NCBI GenBank assembly: GCA_030037335.1
Contig: JASHRN010000237.1
Coordinates: 1-57,415 of the forward strand
Direction: 5' to 3'
From: Candidatus Acidiferrales bacterium
GTDB taxonomy: Bacteria > Acidobacteriota > Terriglobia > Acidiferrales > UBA7541
DNA length: 57,415 nucleotides
The notes beneath the pieces are model-generated. The model had not been told where the DNA came from, did not search any database, and was given only the letters and a program-made list of their open reading frames with translations. Position 1 is the first letter of the stretch; every line of letters begins with the position of its first letter. Position numbers and translations under genes: made by a program. Below are positions 1-8,468 of the stretch, one piece after another.

Positions 1-75
1 GCGCTCCTTGCCTGCTACATTCCCGCCCGCCGCGCCATGCGCGTCGATCCCATGGTCGCTCTCCGCTATGAATAG
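1..75 (+). CDS. C-terminal end of FtsX/MacB-like ABC transporter permease (partial, truncated by window edge)
   Basis: Frame 1 from base 1 reads ALLACYIPARRAMRVDPMVALRYE*, the typical C-terminus of MacB/ADOP-type permeases (PARRA..VDP..ALR.E). Confidence 0.8.
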   Translation, partial: ALLACYIPARRAMRVDPMVALRYE

Positions 76-118
76 CCGCAGACCGCGCACCTGTTACGTT
101 ACTGCCTCGAAAGCAATA

Positions 119-168
119 CTGTCATTCCGAGGAGGATGCGACGAGCATCCGACGAGGAATCTGCATTT
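119..168 (+). repeat. Dispersed palindromic repeat, CTGTCATTCCGAGGAG-hairpin-CGACGAGGAATCTGCATTT
   Basis: Same ends as the inverted copy at 7232-7290; core forms hairpin GATGC-GACGA-GCATC. Confidence 0.8.
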
Positions 169-174
169 GCAGTT

Positions 175-214
175 TGTAGCGCAGAGCTTCGCAGTATTCG
201 CGAAGTTCTGCGGC
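175..214 (+). repeat. Hairpin repeat TGTAGCGCAGAGCTTCG..CGCGAAGTTCTGCGGC, copy 1
   Basis: Near-identical 40-nt copy at 429-468; arms GCAGAGCTTCGC / GCGAAGTTCTGC are self-complementary apart from a wobble. Confidence 0.8.
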
Positions 215-428
215 CCTCACCCTTCGTTATCATCCCGCCTGCCCTGATGAGTGTCGTCGCGAAGGGAACCCAGCCGCGGATTGTGCGGATGGCTGTGAGG
301 CCTGCCTGCCGCAGGAGGGTCGCCTGCACCATGAGTGATGCATGAAATTCCCATGGACTCCAAAACCGGAGAATCTGCTTTTCGTTTTCTCTGCCCAGCT
401 TCCAGCCTCTAGCTTCCAGCAACTAGAA

Positions 429-468
429 TGTAGCGCAGAGCTTCGTGCTTTCCGCGAAGTTCTGCGGC
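429..468 (+). repeat. Hairpin repeat TGTAGCGCAGAGCTTCG..CGCGAAGTTCTGCGGC, copy 2
   Basis: Second copy of the 175-214 element. Confidence 0.8.
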
Positions 469-663
469 TTCTGAATCGCAAATCTGAGTCGTTGCCTATG
501 CACCCGCGCTCTATTCCTGCAATCTATTCTTGCCCATGTGCGTTCGTCGTGCTAACGTCAATGCGAGCTTTCAACTAGCGCGAGTTTGGAGGCGGAAGTA
601 GCAAGCACGTACAGAACCGCCAGCGATAGGCCGTCCCGAAGTGCCCACAGCGACTTTCGCCTC

Positions 664-739
664 ATTTCTAACGCAACACGTCAATTATTAGAAACCGACG
701 TAAGTTACACAAAACAAAGGCTCGCCAAATTTCTAATCG
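664..739 (+). repeat. TTCTAATCG/CACAAAACAAAGG intergenic element, copy A
   Basis: TTTCTAACG..ATTAGAA(687-693)-N14-CACAAAACAAAGG(708-720)-N9-TTTCTAATCG(730-739); matches copies B and C. Confidence 0.85.
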
Positions 740-825
740 ATAACTTTTGCGCACTTTTTGCGCTCCGGTCGTTTCGGCGAATCGGCTTCGCCGCAGGCAT
801 GCACCAACATCTCAGGGGGGTATTC

Positions 826-1638
826 ATGCACAGAAAGGCAGTTCTAACTCGCCTATTTGAGGTTTCGCTCGCGGTGCTCGTCGCCTTCGCCGCGCTTGCG
901 ATTGCGGCCACTTCCGTTTCGGCGGACACACTCGAACTGCGCAACGGCGCCGTCGTCCATGGCACTTATGTCGGCGGAAGCCAGTACAACATTCGTTTCG
1001 AAGTGAACGGTCAGGTGAAGTACTACTCCACAAAGGACATTCTGACGCTCACCTTCGACCCGCCTCCTCCCCCGCCGCCTGCACCTCCAGTGACTCCGCC
1101 TTCCGCCGCGGCCGCGCAAGGCTCAATGATTACCGTCCCCGCCGGCACAGTGATTGAAGTTCGCATGATCGACAGCGTGGACTCTTCAACGAATCAAGTC
1201 GGTGATCAATTTCACGCCAGCCTGGAAAAAGATTTGGTTGTCAACAATGTCGTGGTCGCGCCAAAAGGTACCGACGCTTACGGCAAGCTCGAACAGGTGC
1301 AGTCCGCGGGAAAAATCCAGGGGCAGTCGCAATTGCAGCTCGGGCTGACCGGTATTCGCATCAACGGGATGATTGTGCCCATCGCCACCGGCGATTATGA
1401 CGTGGCCGGCACCTCGCGCGGTCAGCAAAGCGCGGCGCGCATCGGAGGCGGAGCCGTGCTTGGCGCAGTCATTGGCGCGATTGCCGGCGGCGGCAAAGGC
1501 GCTGCAGCGGGAGCGGCCATCGGAGGCGGTGCGGGTACCGCTGTTCAGGTGCTCACCAAGGGCCAGCAAGTCCGCGTGCCGAGCGAAACAGTGCTCGACT
1601 TCACTTTGCAAACGACGTTTTCGGTTCCAGCGCAATGA
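826..1638 (+). CDS. Secreted/envelope glycine-zipper protein with N-terminal signal sequence
   Basis: ORF track gives 586-1638; ATG at 826 (MHRKAVLTRLFEVSLAVLVAF...) follows a G-rich RBS-like tract. C-terminal half has GGGAVLGAVIGAIAGGGKGAAAGAAIGGGAG. Confidence 0.8.
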   Translation: MHRKAVLTRLFEVSLAVLVAFAALAIAATSVSADTLELRNGAVVHGTYVGGSQYNIRFEVNGQVKYYSTKDILTLTFDPPPPPPPAPPVTPPSAAAAQGSMITVPAGTVIEVRMIDSVDSSTNQVGDQFHASLEKDLVVNNVVVAPKGTDAYGKLEQVQSAGKIQGQSQLQLGLTGIRINGMIVPIATGDYDVAGTSRGQQSAARIGGGAVLGAVIGAIAGGGKGAAAGAAIGGGAGTAVQVLTKGQQVRVPSETVLDFTLQTTFSVPAQ

Positions 1639-1769
1639 GCTGCGCCTTGAGGCAAATTCGTTCCCGCTGGGACATTGTTATCATTTTGGTTATTTTTTGA
1701 GAATCAGCCAATAAAGCTCTTGCGTGTGATTCCTGTTGCTGCGAAGATGTCGCGCGAAGGAGCCTCCAC

Positions 1770-2198
1770 GTGCCCAAGGAAAAGCCAAAGGTAAATATCG
1801 GCGAAGTGATTCGGTCGTATCGAAATGATCGCGGGCTTTCCCAGGGTGACATCGAGCGGCGCACCGGATTGCTGCGCTGCTATCTTTCGCGCGTGGAAAA
1901 CGGCCACACTGTGCCGTCGCTCGAAACGCTCGCAAAAATCGCGGAGGCGATGGAAATCAGCCTCGCGGATTTTTTCCCTGGCGCCGATACACCTCAGGAT
2001 CGCGAAACGAAGAAAATTCTGGGCGAGCTTTCCGAAGAGGAAATCCGTTTCCTTGCGGACATCAAAAAATACAGCACAACGCTGACGGACGACGACAAGA
2101 AGCTTGTGCTGGCGATGATTCGCAAAATGGCCACCGTGGTTCCACGAGCGGTTGCCGCCGCGCCGCGCGCCCGCTCCGCTTCCCGACCCGGCTACTAA
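1770..2198 (+). CDS. XRE-family helix-turn-helix transcriptional regulator
   Basis: IGEVIRSYRNDRGLSQGDIERRTGLLRCYLSRVENGHTVPSLETLAKIAEAMEISLADFF is a classic HTH_XRE domain. Confidence 0.9.
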   Translation: MPKEKPKVNIGEVIRSYRNDRGLSQGDIERRTGLLRCYLSRVENGHTVPSLETLAKIAEAMEISLADFFPGADTPQDRETKKILGELSEEEIRFLADIKKYSTTLTDDDKKLVLAMIRKMATVVPRAVAAAPRARSASRPGY

Positions 2199-2213
2199 TC
2201 CAAGAATAAAAAG

Positions 2214-2459
2214 ATGAGTGACAGCTTACGCGTCGCGATGTGCTTGATCGCAAGCGCCGCACTCGTGGCGTGTGGTGCGTACGTTGTTCGGCAGTACGAT
2301 CGCGAGAATCCCAAACGCACAGTTCCAGTTGGGAGGCCCCTCGAAGTAGGCCACAGTTCGATTCTCACTGCAGGATGGATACTGCTCTTTGTTGGTTTAA
2401 TCTCGTTTGTTGTTTTTATTCTAATTCTCATTCTTTTGATGGGATGGCTCCGGCCATAA
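2214..2459 (+). CDS. Small membrane protein (two predicted TM helices), hypothetical
   Basis: 81-aa ORF, hydrophobic segments at both ends, just downstream of the XRE regulator in the same orientation. Confidence 0.55.
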   Translation: MSDSLRVAMCLIASAALVACGAYVVRQYDRENPKRTVPVGRPLEVGHSSILTAGWILLFVGLISFVVFILILILLMGWLRP

Positions 2460-2477
2460 GACCTGTTTTTAACGTAA

Positions 2478-2981
2478 CTATTTTCGGGTGATGGAGTCGG
2501 GAGTTTTCAGGGTGACGATGGCGCGGTAGACTTTGCCGCGGCCGATCAGCAAATCCTTCGCGTGCGCTTCCACTTCGAATTCGAGAAATCTGCCATCGTC
2601 GCCGACGAGCCTCGCATCGGCGCGCACTAACGTCCCCTGCGGCACAGCCTTGAGGTGATCGACTTCGATGCGCGTGCCCACGCTAATCGTCCCCGGCGGC
2701 AAATGTTCCTGGATGGCTTTTGCCGCGGCGACTTCCATTAGAGCAATCATCGAGGGAGTGGAAAAAATTGCGGGAAGATCGGGGTTGTACGCAGCAATCG
2801 TCCATTGAAATTCAACGATGCGTTCGATGCTGCCCGTGAGATTCCTAGGAAATCGCTGAAGATTGCTGGAAACCGCTGATTTATTCCCGTTGTGGATTTG
2901 CGAAGCGAATGCACGCTTGGATTTTGATTTCGCCTTCGCCCTTGATTTTGGCTTTACGCGGCGAGCTGATGAACGCTTCAT
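2478..2981 (-). CDS. Hotdog-fold thioesterase (FlK/fluoroacetyl-CoA thioesterase-like)
   Basis: STPSMIALMEVAAAKAIQEHLPPGTISVGTRIEVDHLKAVPQGTLVRADARLVGDDGRFLEFEVEAHAKDLLIGRGKVYRAIV; basic N-terminal extension, so the true start may be further in. Confidence 0.75.
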   Translation of the reverse strand: MKRSSARRVKPKSRAKAKSKSKRAFASQIHNGNKSAVSSNLQRFPRNLTGSIERIVEFQWTIAAYNPDLPAIFSTPSMIALMEVAAAKAIQEHLPPGTISVGTRIEVDHLKAVPQGTLVRADARLVGDDGRFLEFEVEAHAKDLLIGRGKVYRAIVTLKTPDSITRK

Positions 2982-4153
2982 TATTCCTCTTGTGGCGTAA
3001 TGGAGGAGTGCGGCGCACGGAAAAAGTCGCCGATAAATTCACCCAGCGTGACGCCGAACTGATTCCAGAGGCGCTTCCTCAGAGTTCGATAGTCCTGCGC
3101 GCCACTGAAGAGGTCGCGGAGAAGGTCGCGAAAAGTGGCGCTGCGCCGGGCGAACTGCACCATGCGCGTAGTTACTGCCCCGCCGAGAAAAGTGCCGCGA
3201 AAAACGCGCCGGACGAGGTGCGCCGCGATTTCGAGATCCACGACGAATTCAGCGCGCAGACGCGCGGGATAGCTTTCGGGCTGGCGATTTACGAGCGACT
3301 CTGCCAGCAAGTCGCCGGAACGAAGCGCGTAGAAGAGGCCTTCTCCGGTGATGGGATCGACATAGGCGGCGGCGTCTCCGGCGAGAGCCCAGTTGTGTCC
3401 GGCGATTTTTCTATGGCGCAGCGTTGTGAATTCCGGCGAAGGCAGAACGTGGCTGTAAAAACGCGCGCTGTCATTAGGAATACTTTCGTCGCGAATGAAG
3501 CCGTCGAGAAGATCGCGCAATGATTGCGTTGTGTACTCGGCCATTTTCGCGCAAATGCCCACGGAAAGATGATCGGTGCGCGGAAAAGACCAGATGTATC
3601 CCGACATGCGATTCAGAAATTTGATTTTGACGACCTCTTCCCTCGCGGGGATGAAATAGCCGAGCGTGACTTCGAGATCTTTGGGCTGAAGCGGAGTTGT
3701 GCCGGGGAGAAGCTGATTGCGTGCGCCTCCGGCGAGCACGACAAAATCGGCCGTATGGTCTTTTCCTGCGGCGGTGAGCTGCACTTTCTCCGATGAGGTA
3801 TCAACTCGCGTGACGCGGGCGTGGTGCATTTTGCAGCCCGCGCGCTCAGCGCGGTCGAGCAAAAGACCGTTCAAAACTGCGCGGGAATAAATCACCAATG
3901 GCCGCGACATTTCAAAGCGCGCGCGATGGCCGCGGCTGGAAATCAGTTCAGCGCTGCGAATTTCTTTCTTCGCCGCAGGGCTATCGAGAAGAAACGGATA
4001 TTTTTCGATGGCTTTATGCGTAAGCCCGCCACCGCAAGGCTTCTCCCACGCAAGATGCTCGTCAAAAAGTGTGACGCTGAATCCGGCGGAGCTTAGTTTT
4101 TCGCCGCAGAGAGCCCCTGCGGGCCCGCCGCCCACAATAGCGATTTCTTTCAT
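2981..4153 (-). CDS. Geranylgeranyl reductase family / FAD-dependent oxidoreductase
   Basis: MKEIAIVGGGPAGALCGEKLSSAGFSVTLFDE (Rossmann FAD motif), GDAAAYVDPITGEGLFYALRSG; start taken at internal ATG 4153. Confidence 0.85.
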   Translation of the reverse strand: MKEIAIVGGGPAGALCGEKLSSAGFSVTLFDEHLAWEKPCGGGLTHKAIEKYPFLLDSPAAKKEIRSAELISSRGHRARFEMSRPLVIYSRAVLNGLLLDRAERAGCKMHHARVTRVDTSSEKVQLTAAGKDHTADFVVLAGGARNQLLPGTTPLQPKDLEVTLGYFIPAREEVVKIKFLNRMSGYIWSFPRTDHLSVGICAKMAEYTTQSLRDLLDGFIRDESIPNDSARFYSHVLPSPEFTTLRHRKIAGHNWALAGDAAAYVDPITGEGLFYALRSGDLLAESLVNRQPESYPARLRAEFVVDLEIAAHLVRRVFRGTFLGGAVTTRMVQFARRSATFRDLLRDLFSGAQDYRTLRKRLWNQFGVTLGEFIGDFFRAPHSSITPQEE

Positions 4154-4333
4154 TCGAGTGAGAACCAGTTCCAGATGAGATGGCCGCGCGCGTTCAAACG
4201 GAAAGTATAGCATTTTCTAGTAGGTCGTAAATTCATTGAAGCGCCTGTTTCGCGAATCGCACGCTCCGGCGAGTTCGAAGAAGTCCCTACTTTGTTCTTT
4301 AGAGAAACGGCTACAGGCTGAAAAGCCCCAGGC

Positions 4334-5278
4334 TCACAAATCGAGCGATGAGGCACCGCTAGGCCCCAGTCGGGCAGCCGGGCGTGCTCCGCAGATGGTG
4401 CTTGGTAGACTAAACCGATCCACAAAGTTCTTGTACCAGCAAACATTCACATCAAGCTCGGCGATGTCGACGACTGCTCTGAGTGCGATCTGCTGCCGAT
4501 GATCGTTCGAAATGAATTCATGACAATACGGCAGGTACACAGACATGAATAGATCGTTTCGGCCTGCAAACCTCGGTGGTTGATCTGGCGTGATGGCCCG
4601 ATCGAACTGCGCGACCATTAAGGCAGCAAGTAGTGCCCGGAACGGCGGACATTCACGAACAAATATCTCGATCCGCTCATCTGCTATCGGCCGGCCCGTC
4701 GCTCTCTCGAAAAGACCCTTAGCGAAATGCCAGTAAGCGCCATGCGGACGGCGGTGCTTCAGCATTTCCGTAAGCTCCGCTGCTGACATCGGCCATGAAT
4801 CGCGGTGTTTTTTGCGAAGCTCCTGGAAAACTGACCTGGGATTAAGAAAAACACTCTCGAACTGTTGCGCCGCGTCTTTCGCCTGTATCAACTGTTCGGC
4901 AGAAACTTCGTCGATATCCGGAATCTCATTTTCAAAAATAAAGCCCGTGTACTCGGATGATCGAATATCTACCTCGGTCCAGTTGAACGGCTGTTGGCTT
5001 TCGAAGGCGAGGGCCAGTTGGATCGTAATCTCGTGGGACGGAAGTATGACGTCACCCTCGCCGTTCATAAGTAATCTTCGACAGAGCATTCGTAGCTTTT
5101 CTCGCTCGTCCGCCACGGGGTGCGCAATGATCTCGTCCAGAGTCGTTGCATTCAGACGAACGGCATAGCCTGCGTCCAGTCCGCCGAGCAAACTTTCAGC
5201 GTCCGACGCACCACTCCTATAAAGCCTATAAAGGGCGTCGATCCCGCTCGTGTCGAAACCTAATATCTTCCTGTCCAT
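4334..5278 (-). CDS. Hypothetical protein, possibly PIN-like nuclease domain
   Basis: Start taken at 5278: MDRKILGFDTSGIDALYRL...; N-terminal Asp-containing strand followed by acidic helices, but family assignment is weak. Confidence 0.45.
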   Translation of the reverse strand: MDRKILGFDTSGIDALYRLYRSGASDAESLLGGLDAGYAVRLNATTLDEIIAHPVADEREKLRMLCRRLLMNGEGDVILPSHEITIQLALAFESQQPFNWTEVDIRSSEYTGFIFENEIPDIDEVSAEQLIQAKDAAQQFESVFLNPRSVFQELRKKHRDSWPMSAAELTEMLKHRRPHGAYWHFAKGLFERATGRPIADERIEIFVRECPPFRALLAALMVAQFDRAITPDQPPRFAGRNDLFMSVYLPYCHEFISNDHRQQIALRAVVDIAELDVNVCWYKNFVDRFSLPSTICGARPAARLGPSGASSLDL

Positions 5279-5604
5279 TTTAGGCACCACGTAATCATAG
5301 CAGAGGTAAGTCGGTCCCTGCGGCCGACCTGTGCCACGAAATCGGCTGCTGAGGTTCAAAACAGGCGACCTGGCCGCAGAACGAAAACCCGCGGGCTTGT
5401 TGCGTTTTCGGACAGGAATCCCACAGACGAACAGAAGTAAATCGGCGCGCAGCGGCAGAAAAAAGCGCGAAATTTGTCCATTTTCCCTCGAACAGTGATT
5501 GCATTCGATGCGCGTTCAGTGTAGGTTCTCCGTCACCCGAAAATCGGAAAACGTTCGGAAAATTTGGTTCAGTTCCCTCTTAAAGGGAACGAATACGGAG
5601 ATGA

Positions 5605-7179
5605 ATGATGCGCAGAATGGTTCTGTCGTTTGCGGCGCTGGCAATTTTTGCGGCGCTGCCGATCGTAGCAGCGCAGGCGCAATCGAAAGATGACGCAGCG
5701 AAGAGTGACGAATTCAAAGTGGAGCAGCAGCAGACGAAAGGCTCGGTGACGGTTGAAGGCAAGGTGATCAATTACGACGCGTACGCGGGAACGCTTGTGG
5801 TGCATCCGCAAGGCTGGGATGACGTGCCGCAAGATACGCCGAAGGACGACAAGAATCCACCAGTGGAAGCCAGCATGTTCTACGTTGCGTATATGAAATC
5901 CGGTGCGGATGCGTCATCGCGTCCGATCACTTTCCTTTACAACGGCGGGCCCGGTTCCTCGACGGTCTGGCTGCACATGGGCGCGTTTGGGCCGCGGCGC
6001 GTGGTGACGGCGGATGATACGCACACGGCGCCCGCGCCTTATTCGTTGGTGAATAATGACTACAGCCTACTGGATGCGAGCGATCTGGTCTTCGTGGACG
6101 CTCCCGGCACCGGCTTCAGCCGCATCGCCGGACCGAATAAGGAAAAGTCGTTTTACGGAGTGGATCAGGACGGGCACGCGTTTGCTGAATTCATCACACA
6201 GTTCCTTGCAAAGTACGGCCGCTGGAATTCGCCGAAGTATTTGTTTGGCGAAAGCTACGGCACTACCAGATCGGCGGTGCTAAGCGCGATTCTCGAAGGC
6301 GAATACGACGTGGATTTCAACGGCGTGATGCTGCTCTCGCAAATTTTGAATTTCGACAACAGCGTTGACGGACCGGAAGGCAATCCTGGCATGGATCTGC
6401 CGTACGAGCTGGCGTTGCCGACATATGCGGCGACGGCGTGGTATCACCACAAGCTGCCGAATCAGCCGAGTAACCTGGACTCGTTCCTGAAAGAAGTGGA
6501 ACACTTTTCCATGAACGATTACGCGCTGGCGCTGCTTCAAGGAAGCGCGCTGCCTACTGATCAGCGAAATGCAATTGCCGAAAAGCTGCACGAGTACACC
6601 GGCCTGACGGTCGATTACATTTTGAAGGCGGACCTGCGCATCAGCGGCGGCGAGTTCGAAAAGATGCTGCAAGACCAGAACGGCTTGACGACGGGACGGC
6701 TGGACACGCGGTTTTCCGGGCCTTCCATGGATCCCCTGAGCAAAGAAGCCGAATACGATCCGCAGTCTGCATCAATCAGTTCGGCGTATGTGTCCGCGTT
6801 CAACGATTATGTGCGAAAGGATTTGAAATTCGGCGAGGACCGAACCTACAAGCCGGAGATAAATACGGGAAACTGGGACATGACGCATCACGGAAATCCC
6901 GGCACGCCGAACGTGATGATCGATCTGGCCGATGCAATGAAGTACAACCCGAATTTGAAGGTGCTGTTGAACGCGGGCTACTTCGATCTGGCCACGCCGT
7001 TTTTCGAGGGCGTGTATGAAATGCACCATTTGCCGATTCCCGCTTCGCTCGACAAGAACATCGAGTTCCGGTTCTACCAGTCGGGACACATGGTGTATGC
7101 GCACGAGCCGTCGCTGAAGCAGCTCCACGACAACGCGGCAGAGTTCATTTCGTCGACAGAAAACACCAAAGGGAAATAG
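5605..7179 (+). CDS. S10 family serine carboxypeptidase, secreted
   Basis: Signal peptide; ITFLYNGGPGSSTVWLHMGAFGPRR, FGESYGTTRSA (nucleophile), FYQSGHMVY. Confidence 0.9.
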   Translation: MMRRMVLSFAALAIFAALPIVAAQAQSKDDAAKSDEFKVEQQQTKGSVTVEGKVINYDAYAGTLVVHPQGWDDVPQDTPKDDKNPPVEASMFYVAYMKSGADASSRPITFLYNGGPGSSTVWLHMGAFGPRRVVTADDTHTAPAPYSLVNNDYSLLDASDLVFVDAPGTGFSRIAGPNKEKSFYGVDQDGHAFAEFITQFLAKYGRWNSPKYLFGESYGTTRSAVLSAILEGEYDVDFNGVMLLSQILNFDNSVDGPEGNPGMDLPYELALPTYAATAWYHHKLPNQPSNLDSFLKEVEHFSMNDYALALLQGSALPTDQRNAIAEKLHEYTGLTVDYILKADLRISGGEFEKMLQDQNGLTTGRLDTRFSGPSMDPLSKEAEYDPQSASISSAYVSAFNDYVRKDLKFGEDRTYKPEINTGNWDMTHHGNPGTPNVMIDLADAMKYNPNLKVLLNAGYFDLATPFFEGVYEMHHLPIPASLDKNIEFRFYQSGHMVYAHEPSLKQLHDNAAEFISSTENTKGK

Positions 7180-7231
7180 TGAGCGAAACACTGGGCAACA
7201 ACGGAATCTGCGTGTCTGTTAGACGAAACAA

Positions 7232-7290
7232 AAATGCAGATTCCTCGTCGCTTCGCCTGCCTGCGGCAGGCAGGCTCCTCGGAATGACAG
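7232..7290 (-). repeat. Dispersed palindromic repeat, inverted copy of the 119-168 element
   Basis: Reverse complement is CTGTCATTCCGAGGAG-CCTGCCTGCCGCAGGCAGGCGAAG-CGACGAGGAATCTGCATTT. Confidence 0.8.
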
Positions 7291-7312
7291 TGAAGTGGCG
7301 TTTTCTCTCTTG

Positions 7313-8386
7313 CTAGAAAATATTCAAGTGAATCTGCAAGAATTTCTTCGGATTGCGACGAAAATCTCCCATCAGGAGACGCATGTCTCCCGTTAGGCCG
7401 GTTAGGTTGTCGTAGAGCTGCGGATCGGTGAAGAATTTGCCGAAGGTGCCCTGCCCGTTGTTCATTTTGCCGGTGAGATGATTGATGTTTGCCGAAGCGT
7501 CCCGAAGATTCGTGAAAAGCGAATCGTCGGTGACGAATTTACCGAGACTTCCCTGCCCGTTGCGAATGCCGGCGAGGAGGCCATTCGTGTTGTCGAGGAG
7601 CTTGTCGGCCTTATCGTAAAAAGCGCGGTCGTAGACGAGTTTACCGAGGCTTCCCTGCTGATTTTGGATGGCCGCGGTCATGGATTCGAGGTGCGTAGCG
7701 CTGGCGTCGAATTTGTTGTAGAGGTCATCGGAAGTCAAAATTTTCCCCACGGAGCCCTTCCCCGCTTTGATATCGGAGACAAGGGATTGCGCACTCGCAG
7801 CGACGGAATCGAAATGGTCATAAAGAGACCGATCATAGATGAATGCGCCGGCCGTGCCTTTGCCGCTGTGGATGGCACCGACGATATCGCTCACTTGTTT
7901 TAGCACTGCGTTGACATTGTTCTCTAACTGAACGCCGTTGGCGACCATTTGCGTGAGGTCATTTCCGGCGACGCCCTGGATCACGCCGCCGTCGGGAATT
8001 GGGTCGCCGCTATATCCACGCGAAATGGTGACGTAACGATTGCCGAGAAGACCAGAAGTGAGAAGGCTGGCGTTCGAACTGGTACGAATGAGACTTTGAT
8101 AATCCTTCCCGATGCTCATGACGACTTCAATGCTGTCCTGCCGATTGGATGTGCTGGTGTTGACCTTCATATCTTCGACGTTGCCGACGGGCACGCCGTC
8201 GAGAGTGACCGGCGCGCCTTTCTGGAGGTCAGCGACCTCGGGCAGATAAGTCTTCAGCGTGTATTTGGCGCCCCAGGAGCTCGGCCCCGTGACGTAGAAA
8301 ATCGCGACGGCAATAATAATCAGACCGACGAGGACAAAGACTCCTACGCGAAGCTCTTCCCAGGTGATTTGCTTTCGTAGCGCCAT
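7313..8386 (-). CDS. mlaD: MCE/MlaD family ABC transporter substrate-binding protein
   Basis: Single TM then MCE domain: YLPEVADLQKGAPVTLDGVPVGNVEDMKV; coiled C-terminus; adjacent to MlaF- and MlaE-like genes. Confidence 0.85.
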   Translation of the reverse strand: MALRKQITWEELRVGVFVLVGLIIIAVAIFYVTGPSSWGAKYTLKTYLPEVADLQKGAPVTLDGVPVGNVEDMKVNTSTSNRQDSIEVVMSIGKDYQSLIRTSSNASLLTSGLLGNRYVTISRGYSGDPIPDGGVIQGVAGNDLTQMVANGVQLENNVNAVLKQVSDIVGAIHSGKGTAGAFIYDRSLYDHFDSVAASAQSLVSDIKAGKGSVGKILTSDDLYNKFDASATHLESMTAAIQNQQGSLGKLVYDRAFYDKADKLLDNTNGLLAGIRNGQGSLGKFVTDDSLFTNLRDASANINHLTGKMNNGQGTFGKFFTDPQLYDNLTGLTGDMRLLMGDFRRNPKKFLQIHLNIF

Positions 8387-8468
8387 GCTATTCTCCTCTC
8401 ATTTCTGCTGGAAAATTAAAGTGATTGCTGCCCTCATAGCCTTGAGATGTGAACTCGCGTCGAACGAT

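Noticed and set aside
99-481. Minus-strand ORFs (107 and 83 aa) and + strand ORFs in the left intergenic region
   Set aside because: They run through at least three palindromic repeats and show no protein-like conservation; treated as non-coding.
2909-3523. 204-aa + strand ORF
   Set aside because: Antisense to the geranylgeranyl reductase family gene; no domain features.
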